Part shown: piece by piece, positions 10,975 to 22,900 of the stretch
Position numbering within the stretch: the first letter of the stretch is position 1
How the letters are laid out: the number at the start of each line of letters is the position of its first letter
DNA from: Saxidomus purpurata
Lineage: Eukaryota; Mollusca; Bivalvia; Venerida; Veneridae
Reading direction: 5' to 3'
Assembly: GCA_022818135.1 (NCBI GenBank)
Contig: JAFMSR010000012.1
Location: 29,828,467 to 29,892,466 of the forward strand
DNA length: 64,000 nt
The notes under the pieces: model-generated
Databases searched by the model: none
What the model was told of the DNA's origin: nothing
Seen by the model: the letters and a program-made list of their open reading frames with translations, nothing else
Translations under genes and position numbers: made by a program

Positions 10975-13900
10975 GTGAGTCGAGTTCTATCATCCAGTCA
11001 GAAGTAATGGAAGTAGGTCTATACAGTAAGAACCTCGAGTCAAATGAGTTGTCCGTTCAATACAACAATGTTTGAGATTCACAAACCAGAGGAACAGGGT
11101 TTGATCCTATGTCAGTCAATATCAAATAAGCCCTTTGGCAAGACATTAGCCACGTTTGCCTCATGCAATCCAGCTGTGAATGGGTGTAAGTAGTGGGTTG
11201 GTCCATTCTGGATGGTATTCTGAGATAGGTTAATAAAACTTTGGTGATCGTGCTTAGCATAATACGAACAACGAAATAGTTTCGTCACATAAAGATCCAT
11301 TGTTGTGTCGCCCTTTCGGAGAAAAGGCGAAACATAGGGATCGCTTTGTCCGTCCATCGGTCCGACGGTCCGTCTGTCCGTCCGTCACACAAACTTAACG
11401 TTGGCTATAACTTTGCCATTTCTTAAGATTTCTTCATCAAACTTACAAATTGTATTGCTTATGACAAAAGAATCATGATGCCGCAAAATTTTGTAGTTCA
11501 AGGTCATATTTGACAGAGTTATGCACGTTTTTGTACTTTGATTTTGTCACGACACGTTCACATAACTTGCCATTTCTAAATTTCTTCATCAAACTTACAA
11601 ATGTATTGCTTATGACAAAAGGATCATGATGCCGCCAAATTTTGTAGTTCAAGGTCATATTTGACAGAGTTATGCACGTTTTTGTACTTTGATTTTGTCA
11701 CGAAAACTTAACGTTCACTATAACTTTGCCATTTCTTAAAATTTCTTCATCTCACTTTCATGATGCCGCCAAATTCTGTCGGTCAAGGTCATATTTGACA
11801 GAGTAATGCCCCTTTTTGTACTTAAATTTCTTACATAATTATTGGTTATTCTGACAAAGCGTAAGAGGGCGACACAAGTGTTCTACTGAACTCCGATCTG
11901 GTTTTTGTAACAGAATTTTCTATCTTGCTTTGTAACTATAGTTTCGCGTATGTCCATGTCCGTTTCCCTCCTGTATCATTAAGTGGAAACATTACAATAT
12001 TCTTGTCAAAAATCTACACATTTTCTGTTTTCCAAATAATTAGAAACAAATGTTTCTTTCACCTTCGGTCAAGAGCATTCATATTATTTTGCAAACACAG
12101 CTACCAGAGGGCAGATCCATTTTTTTCCTTTTGTGTATGATAGCAAAATCTTTAAGAAATTCCTTGTCCAAAATTGCCAGGCCCAGAGCTCTGATATTTG
12201 ATTTACATAATTATTTAGAAGTCCTTTACAAGGGTTACTCTAATTATGTCCCTAGGGTCAAAACTAGCTCCATCCCGGGGCTCAATTTTCAACAAACATT
12301 TGCATATGAAAAACCTTCAAACATTATTTTCAGCCAAAGAGTTTGTGTATTTGATATGTAGAATTGTCTGGTGGTTATCTACCAGTTGTGTTTCCTTAGT
12401 AACCACTGACTTAATTAGCAATAACACAGACCTATATACACTGTGTATGTAGAGGTCCGTGGCAATAAATGGCCCCCTATTATAACCACACGATTTTGTG
12501 TCAGGGTTTCCTCAAGTGAGCGATAAAGGCCCATCTTGGCCCTCTTGTTTGATTTTACACACATTTATCATTATTTTCAAAAAAATATTCATTTTCCCGC
12601 TCAAATACAAAAGGCCAAGCACTATCGCATGCCCTTTACAGTAGCCGGAAATCGGAAAAATATTTTTTAATATAGTACAAAGCCTTAGCGAAAGCGAAAC
12701 ACCATCCAAAAAGAAAGATTTAAAGAGAAATCCATATTTCGCACGCAGTTAAGTCAATATAGCTATCGCCAGATGTTCTTGGAAACCTCATTAGACCTTT
12801 TACTACCTCTATAATCAAGCAAGAAGGAATCCCATTCAATGTATCCTATATAAGTGTTAATTATATGACTTCATTCAACAGACGAAACACAGTGAATCTG
12901 TGACCGAATTCATTGCCAATTTTATTCAGTGTTCTATTCTGAAATGTTTCTTTTCATTTGTACAGTTTCTTTCCTTTGCATTCTGTTCTGGTCTCATACA
13001 AGTATGATCTGCTTTCTGTAATATGTCAAACTCCTCACAGTGATACTGTAAGGGGAAGTAACCGCTGCGGGGAGTTGGGAAGTATGTCCGCTCCTGTCCG
13101 TCTTTTATGCCCAGTTCATTTAAAATTTATACGCAGATGATGCGGCAGATCTGATCTATTCTTTGTTAGTCCACTAGTTATGTACTTTTTCGTGTGTTTT
13201 TTTCTGGTCTGTTCTAACCTATAATTTTTTCTCTACGAATTAGCTGAAATCTTACCATACTTTTGGAAATGTTGGAAGGGTTTCTAGAGCAACAGTTTAA
13301 GCTGCACCTTTCCATTTACATCTAGCTTATTTATCTCAGCAGCTTCCAAGAGAGGAGCGCCTAAATAGATACCAGTGACCTGACTTTTGTTTGCCCCATG
13401 TTGGCTAGTAATTAACATTGTGTTTGGTGTTGACTGGGTACAAAATCAGGTCTCTAATCGATTGCTTTTCTATTTTGATTTTAATTAATGTTGCTACCTT
13501 GCCCTTGACCCTAGATATCCCAGCATTTATAGATAAGCGTTCTCGCTAAGTTTCATTTAGATCTAGATACATCTGTTACAAGATGAAAACGTACGGAACG
13601 TTGATCACTTTACTGAAGTCTCACTTTCAGAAGTTCATGTCAGGTGAGCTACACGCTTCCTATTAAAATATCTTGATTGGTCTCGGACATGAAGTTCTGG
13701 TATGTGTTGCGTGCTCACCACGGTCTCTATTTAAATGGTTTACAAACTAGGGCAAATGGATGGAAGCTGGGTGATAACTTGAATTCTCTTCACAACTCTA
13801 ACGGAACTTGTGTGACCTTTAAGAGGATGTATATATTTTAGCTATGCTAACATTGATGGCTGATCTTGTTCTACACAACACGCCGTCGGTATTGTGCTGC

Positions 13901-16900
13901 ATTTTGAATGTGAATCATCTATAATCGGTTAAATGGTTAGATGAAGCAGAACTTGAGCGTATATTCGCCTCCACGCGTTCTGCTATTTGAGATTTGGTCG
14001 ATCATGTTCTTGAAATGCTAAACTTTGCTCCGCGGCTGTAAATATAAGCGCAATTTGGAAAATCAATAGCAGTTCTCGGCAGTTGTTATTCTCTTATAAC
14101 TGGTAGAGTTACTCCCCATGTTGTAGCAGACACGCTCGATCAATATGCCATTCTAGCGGACTTGTATGTAAATAAGGTAGTTAGACAGTGCGACGCGCTC
14201 TTGTCAATTTTTTATTGATTGAATGAGACTTACGCATACCTTCCACTGATGAATGGGTGAGCCCGTTTCACATCATCAAAATCAAAGACCCTCATAGTGT
14301 TGAAATTGAGAGATGCAGTGTAAGATGGTTAAATGCAGCGCGATACAGTGACCAAACACATGACTTAAGATTTAGATTTAGGTCTCTAAGTTACCCAGTC
14401 TTGAGTTGTGAAAAGAGTTTGTGCTCATGAAATAAAATCGTTTTTACAGGGCTATTTAGTCAGGTAGAATTTGAGCTATTGTGATTTTTAGAATTTCTAA
14501 AAAAAAATTACTGAAATCCGTTGTATCTTTCAAAATTTCTTAACCAGCATTTATAGGTTGGTAAGCCAAAATTCCAGAATATATGAAGAAAATGTATAAA
14601 GTTTTAGCAATGAAAAATAAATAATACCCCGGCCTAATAATACTGAAAATGTTCGCAGACGAAAGAACGCTTGTGATATTTATATCTAGCTAGTCTTTTC
14701 CATTATCACATCACACGAACTTTGTGCTAATGGTGTTTCGTTGAACGATTAATTTTGATATAGATGCTGTTTGCATACCGTCTGAGACCGGCATTTCCCT
14801 ATCTGTCCATATATCTACAAACAGCGCATTAGCTCAATTATGCTCGATGTATTAGCTGGAAATGTTACGCTATAATTTTGTTTCTAGCTTGATATATATC
14901 AGGAAAAAAACGTTCGCATAAAAAGTATGTATAGAACACATATTTTAGCCGCTGCATATATTTAACCTTTAGAGCATGTAGTACAAACGCGTATTTTCGA
15001 ATTTGTGGCCTACTACATATTATATATACATGTATATACTAAACATCACCCTCTGAAAAGATATATCTTTGAGCGACTGTATTTGAGTAGTGTATACATG
15101 TACGAGTCGAGATATTTTAGGACATCACAACAAAACTTTAACAGACGATATAAGCCTATTTTTCTACATACCTTTAAAACTCATTCACAAAATTTCTTAC
15201 GCTGTTGAATACGTCAGCAGGCCCATCTCTGAGCTTAATCTAATCAAGATTCCTCGCTAGGAACAACTTGCGAGTAGATTAAGGCTATTCATAGCAAACA
15301 GGTCGAACTTACCTCTGTATCTGAGACTGATAGTTACTATTTATAGATTGACTGATTGTTACTATTTATAGATATAGATTTGAAGTGCTTATGAGTCATA
15401 CAAGTGAACTGTATTCAAAGGGTATTTCAACTGCCTGATTTCCACCCCGTACGCTGAGATTCGTTACTTGCTTCACTTCATTTTCAAAGTGCTTTTGGCT
15501 CCTATTCTTTTAGACTGTTTGGAATATAAAATATGAAACATAACTATGTTATAAATAATTCATAAGAATGCGTGCATTTAATTTACTCTTACAGTTTATA
15601 TGAAAGAAAAAGTTTTCTATTTCTCAGTAATTAAAGGTCCAATACTAACGAAAGCGAAAATTCAAATATACTTTAAAAACACAGAAATAAGTATTTTTAT
15701 AAAAAAGAAAATTGGTATGTAGAAATTCTAAATAAACCACAGTACATGTTCAATTATTTTTCTATGCATTTGAACAAAGTAAAAAGACCTGGGTGGTCAT
15801 TTTGTCAATCAGTGAGATTTCAATAATACACATCTTTTCTCTGTTCAAAACACTTCTGTAAATTTTAACCTGACAATCTTCATTATTTAGTGTCTTGCAT
15901 AAGGTAATGTACTTGCCATTGAAATAACTGTCACTTAATTTTCGCTTAGTAGTGGACCTTTAAAACAGGTTTAACCATTTGCGCATGTGCATACATATAT
16001 TCCGTTTGTTTATCACACATCACACCTTACAGTCTATATTTCCTTCTTCATCATAATTAATTGCAATAATTTTTTTTCTATTTTCAGTCCGATGCAAAAA
16101 TGGTTTTAGATGTAATTGCCCGGATGGAAGACACGGAACCGTTCTCCGAGGACCTGCTGGCGGCTATGAAGAGGCTCTGGCAAGACGCGGGTGTTCAGGA
16201 ATGTTTTGGACGATCTAATGAATACCAGCTTAATGATTCAGCGAAATAGTAAGCCAATCGTTTTTATTTATTTTATGCAGTTATGTGTTGTAAAATTTGA
16301 AAGCAAAATGTATCAACTGTTAAAAATGAATGTATGAGAAGCAATATTTTTCAGAATTGGATTTACATTTGTAAAATGTTCAATTTCTGATTTTGTTTCT
16401 GTGGAGGTAGTTCACGGAAATCATGACATAGAACAACGTGCTCAATGTTCGTCTGCTGTAATTGCCGTGTGTATAGTATATGGTGTCTGCGCCAATGTAA
16501 AAATGTTATAAAAACAACACCATCTCAAATCAAAGGACTTTGGAGTTCTGATTGAATATGAAATTTGAAAGATGTCAAGATGACATACAGATCGACACGA
16601 TCAACACCAATTTTCATGATTTAGTACAAAATGTGAGTTTATCCCTTTCATCTACTGACCAATCACATGCACCTAATAAACTGTTCACAGATACTGAAGT
16701 GAGTCAGCTTGCAATTGCAAACAATCAACATTGATATGAAACATATTCACGAAGTCTTGAATAAGAGACAGTTATTTCCGTTGACCAAATGCGTTATTCA
16801 TTAATATGAATATCTTTTAGAAAGAGATAGTAAAATGCTACATTTTTTACCTAATTACACTCCAAAATTGTGACCAAAACTTGCGTAAATAGGATAACTA

Positions 16901-19900
16901 GTTTTATATTCAAACTATATTCGATTGATTGCGAGGGACGAATAATTCAACGAAAGTTAGAAGTGTAGCAACCAGTCTTATCCCGGTATGGTGTTCACAT
17001 ATTTTTTCATCACACCATCTTCGATATAGTTTCGAAGGTTCTATCTCTATCGCTGTCGTCCTAAATACGTATAGAAACACGTCTCCCAGTCGGTGATATT
17101 TTGATCCGAAAATAAGTAAAACTTCTGTGCTTTGTTGAATTTTTTTTAAGTTGCCTTTTTTCCTTTCGGAAAACCACGCCCTTTTACGCACACAATACAC
17201 TCAGTCGCCCATTTTTCATATTATTGTTGGGGAAATGTTTCCGACAATATCGTGAAGACTTAAATTTTTTAAAATCGAACCAAAATCGACTTCTCAGTCA
17301 CAATTTTAGTTACAGAATGTTTCAATATCTCATAATAAATTCACGATTTTGCAATCCATACTACAACACCGGGAAAATAACAAGGGAATTCTAGCGCTTC
17401 AGTGAACAAAATATAATTTTCATTGAGTAATATAAATTTTATGCTTAAACAAAATATCAAAATCATCTTTCTGAATCCAATTAATTGCACATATTAATTA
17501 TTTACTTGAATCTGATCGAACTATATTGAATGGCGTATGAATGTTTCATGTGAAAAAACAAACAAACAAAGATGTATTGAGGCTTGTTCTACAGGCTGCA
17601 TAATAAAGTACGGACCTATGTCAGCTAAATTTATGCAGTCTGACAGTTTTCCACAAACTGGGCCTCTACCCAAGTGACTCAAACAATTCCTCTTTATGCA
17701 GGTGACGACGACGATTTTTCAAATGGTTCAAACAGTACTATGCGAAAAATGGCTAAAGAACAATTGCGCCGTGATAGCCCTGTGGTGACCAAAAGGAAGA
17801 TATTCACTGTAGTAACATTACAAGTTGCTGTGGCAGACATACTCTTATGTTACCAGGAGTACTTTGTGATAGCTATTGTGATCTCCCTGTATAATTTTAC
17901 TTCATTTGACTTCTCATTTTGAACCACTTGGCTAATTTTGATCAAACCGCATGTGCGATTCTCTTTAAAAGTTGTGAACTCTGTTTGTATGGTAACCAAA
18001 AGAGAAAACTATCACAAGATGATTGAAAGAAATCTTCTAAGAAACCGTTGATTTGATTTCACAATAATTTCACAGAAATGTTTCGTTAGTGACTCTTACC
18101 AAGAATTTGCAAGCCTTTTTGATTCGTCAAAAATATGACCGCTGGAGGACAGGGCCAATTTGTCCTTGGTCGCAATTTCAAATAGTTTCATAGGTACGGT
18201 TTTTATACCAACTCTCAAGAGTGTCCAGCAAATGTTGATTCGTCAAACAATACCGCTCCTGATTTTACCAATAATCAACTTCTTTGTAGCAAACTCAAAC
18301 AAATCTTTTTCTTATACATCGATAATCAGACTTTGAAAAGATTTCATGGTAATGATTTTATGTGGTTATAAACTGAAATTTCTCCAGACTATATTGCTAT
18401 ATGTATGTAGAAAACCCTGCAATGGATCTCGGGTGAGCAATATAGAGCTATCATGACCCTCTTTTTCAGACATACTTTGAAAGTTTTTCACTTCGTTTTC
18501 CAAACATAGTTCTTCAATTGCAGTACCGCTACCAATCGTAGTATTTCATCTGCAATACCAGACAAAGTGGTTCACCTGTGTTGCTGTTACGGACATACCT
18601 TTTAGTTGCAGTATAAGGCATACATTTTGAGTAACATTTCTGTTCTTGACATAAATTTTCAGTTATGATAACAGAATTAATATTTTTTTCTGTTGTTGTT
18701 TCATGCATAATATTTCAACTGCCATACCAGACATGTTTTTCTTCTGCAATAACAGACGTAGTGTTTCATTGTGTTCCTGTTCCAAACAGGGTTTTTCTGG
18801 TTTCGTTGCTGTTCCAGACACGGTGTTTATTGTTCAGTTGCTGCTCTAGACAGGGGTTCCTAGTTGCGTTGCTTTTCCAAAGAGTGTTTTCTAGTTTTGT
18901 AGTTGTTCGAAACAGACTTTTGTAGTTGCATTGCTATTTCAAACACGGTTTTCTAGTTACGTTGCTACTCCAAACAAGGTTTTCTAGTTCCGTTGCTGTT
19001 TTAGACAGGTTTCCTAGTTGCTTTTATGTTCCAAACATGACTTTCTAGTTGTGTTGAAGTTTGAAACAGGGTTTTCTAGTTGCGTTGCCATTCCAAATAG
19101 GGTTTTATAATTGCGTCGCTATTCCAAACGTGGTATTCTTGTTGTCATGCTGCTCCAGTCAGAGTTTTCTAGTTGCGTTGCTATTCCAAAATAGGGTATT
19201 AAAGTTGCCTTGCTGTTCCAGTCATGGTCATGGCTTTTCAACTGCTGTTCCAGACATTTATGTTCTGATACAGTACCAGACATGGTTTTTCAGCTGCTGT
19301 TGCAGCTATGTTTCTGTCATTTCCAGACATGCTGTTCAGTTGCCGAACAAGATAAGCCTTTTACCGAGCAGTATTTTAGTATTTATGATAATGCTTCACC
19401 ATTAAATCGGTGTATAATTATGAATGTTTATTTTTATGCCCCCGAAGGGTGGCATATTAAAATCGCACCGTCTGTCCGTCTGTCCGTCTGTCCGTCTGTC
19501 CGTCCGTCCGTCTGTCCGTCCGTCCGTCTGTCCGTCTGTCCGTCCGTCCGTGGTCCCCCTTACAAATTCGTGTCCGACTGTAACTTTGTCATGCATTGAA
19601 GGATTTTAAAATAACTTGGCACACTGTCTAGCACATCAAGACGACGTGTCGCGTGCAAGACCCACATCCCTACCTCAAAGGTGAAGGTCACACTTGGAGT
19701 ATGAAGGTTATGGAACCTCTATATATGCACACATTCGTGTCCGGACGTAACTTTGTCATGCATTGAAGGATTTTAAAATAACTAGGCACACAGTCTAGCA
19801 CATCAAGACGACGTGTCGCGTGCAAGACCCACGTCCCTAGCTCAAAGGTCAAGGTCATACTTAGAGTTTGAAGGTAATGGATTCCTCCATATAAGCATAT

Positions 19901-22900
19901 ATGCACACATTCGTGTCCGGACTGTAACTTTGTCATGCATTGAAGGATTTTAAAATAACTTGGCACAAATGTCTAGCACATCAAGACGACGTGTCGCGTG
20001 CAAGACCCACGTCCCTAGCTCAAAGGTCAAGGTCATACTTAGAGTTTGAAGGTAATGGATTCCTCTATATAAGCATATATGCACACATTCGTGTCGGACT
20101 GTAACTGTCATGCCTTGAAGGATTTTAAAATAATTTGGCACAAATGTCTAGCACATCAAGACGACGTGTCGCGTGCATGACCCACATCCCTACCACAAAG
20201 GTCAAGGTCACACTTAGAGTTTATAGGTAATGGAATCCTGTATATAGCATACATTTGTGTCCGGACTATAACTTTATTATGCTTTGAAGGATTTTAAAAT
20301 AACTGTGCACAAATGTCTAGCACTCAAGTGGATGTGTCGCGTGCAAGACCCAAGTCCCTACCTCAAAGGTCAAGGTCACACTTAGGTTTAAAGTAATGGA
20401 ATACTGTATGCATGATTACTCTGTCATGCATGGAAGGATTAAAATACATAGCACATTTATTGAGCACATGGAGAGGACACAGACTATGAGGCACCTCTTT
20501 CGGGGGCATTCGTCACTTGGGAGGGACAGCTCTTGTTTTTTTAAAAAGATAAAACATTCAGTTGAACATGAAGACATTGTGTTTCTTCACAAAATTACTT
20601 CTAAGGTACAAAATCACTACTTACGACAGATTATAACAACTTTTCGTCTTTTTCAGTTTCCTGGACGACCTTGACCGGTTGGGTGGCAGAGAATATATGC
20701 CTACTGAACAAGATATATTGCGAACGCGAGTAAAGACAACTGGAATTGTAGAAGTCCATTTCTCTTTTAAAAATTTAAATTTTAAGTAAGTATTATGTAT
20801 ATAAAGGAAAAATTATTCCATTAAAATGATGGTGAATGATATAATTAAATTGTAATATTTATATACACGTATATTATTAAATATCATAAACCATTAACGG
20901 TTTCAATTTTCAAAAGCTTTGGAGCGGTGTCCCCTTATTTTCAGCCAATTTTTTAACAATCTAATACTTAGTGCAGGTCCCGAATTTCACTGGTCTTAAT
21001 GTTTTGTTTTTTTTTTTGTTTCCAAAACTTGTATTATTTAACTTTACAGATTATTTGACGTAGGAGGTCAAAGGTCAGAAAGAAAGAAGTGGATTCACTG
21101 TTTTGAAGATGTTACAGCTATAATATTCTGTGTAGCAATGAGTGAATATGACCAAGTCTTGCATGAGGATGAAACAACTGTACGTATTCAGTAATTCCCA
21201 TGCAGTTTCATTTTAAGATTCACATATAAGCATTACTGATCGGGAAACATTTCATTAAGATATGTGACTAAAGAGACAAATTTAATTTCAGTACATTTAG
21301 GTGTCTTTGTCACGTGATAAACTGGTGTGTGTATCTAACTGCTTCGTGTACTAGTATGTTGTAAATGATCAGATTGTATTCACAATAGCACAAAAGTACG
21401 CGTCTTTCCAAGCTATAAAGCACGTACCCATTTATCACGTGACCAACATACCTACTATGTCTACATATCACAACATGTCCCTACTTAGTTTGTGTTATAT
21501 AACATGACTAAAAAGCTAATACAATAATTGTTACCACAAATCGCGCCAAAAATAGGACAAATCACATTTTAGAACATATCCATCCGCTGAGTAGATCGTA
21601 TGTAAACCTGAAAACATTATATATCCTACAAACTTCATAACGGTCAACTGCTTTGTAAAACGACAAAATACTTTGTTGAGAGATGTTATAATACATGAAT
21701 TTTTATCTTAAATACAGCATATTTTTGAAGAGTGACCCTTTTTACACCATGATGAAACGATGACAGTTCAAGGTGCTCTTTTTCCAAATCGTGCACATAA
21801 TTGTGCACGGGAGGGCGGAGGGTAGATTGTTGGCCATTGTTTGCTTTGTGGTGCCCTTAAACGTTTATGTTGTTTGTTTATTCCTGAGTTGATATTCAGT
21901 GCGTTTCTAATGTTAGAAGTGAACACAGCGGGGAGTTTTCTAAACGCAAATTTTTCTCTGAGCTTAAGTGCGGGTACAACATGCTACAATCCTGAAATTT
22001 ACAAAATCCATAATGTAAAAAAAGCACAACTATTTTGTACAAACAGTTTAATCTGAACATTGGTAGTTAGGAGCAACTACAAAGCAAGCAAATGACAAAA
22101 TTCTAACCTTCTCCGTTCCGTGCATACGTGCACCACATTTTAAACAGCAAAAACAAATTTGATGTTTTTGTTTCATAATTAACAATAAACCGTGTAATGT
22201 TTCATAAAATATATCCTTTATTAATGATTAACAAACCTTGAATCTTAAAAGTAAAGACGTAACAGTGATAAACTAAGAAATAAAAGTAATTTCGTTTTGG
22301 TCATTGGCTACTAGCTGTATAAATATGATGTGGCAAGAACATCGTTAGCGTCCAGGAATAAAGTTGTCAAAAGTCTATGTCGAAACTACGTAGTTAATTA
22401 AATACCGGTTGTTGAAACAATTTTAACACTATTTATGTTACTGATAAACGGGCGAGATATTGTAGATATTTTCAAATCATTCAGTAGGGGTGGAACTCGA
22501 TATAAAATCTAATTGAAATGCATATGTTCGACCAATTTATTATTAAAGTCAATACGAAAGGAAAATCAAAATACTTAAAAAGACAGAAATAAGTTATTTT
22601 AAAAAAAATGAAAGTGGTTGTAGAGATTCAAACAAATCACAGTACATGACAATTATTTTCTATGCATTATGAAGAAAGTTAAAAAGACCTGGGTGGTCAT
22701 TTTGTCGATTCACTGAGATTTCAACATAATACGCATACTTCTCTTTGTGTTCCGAACACATTCTGTAAATTTTAACCTGACAATCTTCATTATTTAGTGT
22801 CTTGCATAAGGTAATGTACATGCCATTGAAATAACTGTCACTTCGTTTTCGCTTAGTAATGGACCTTTAAATTTATTATGGAAGCGTGCTATGGTCTAAC

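Noticed and set aside
18665..19405. Repetitive Leu/Val/Phe-rich frames
   Set aside because: Produced by the 31-40-bp minisatellite in intron 4 of the G-alpha gene; frequent indels change frame.
19402..19609. Arg/Pro/Ser/Val or Thr/Asp/Gly/Arg repeat frames on both strands
   Set aside because: These are translations of the CCGTCTGTCCGT tract of a dispersed repeat.
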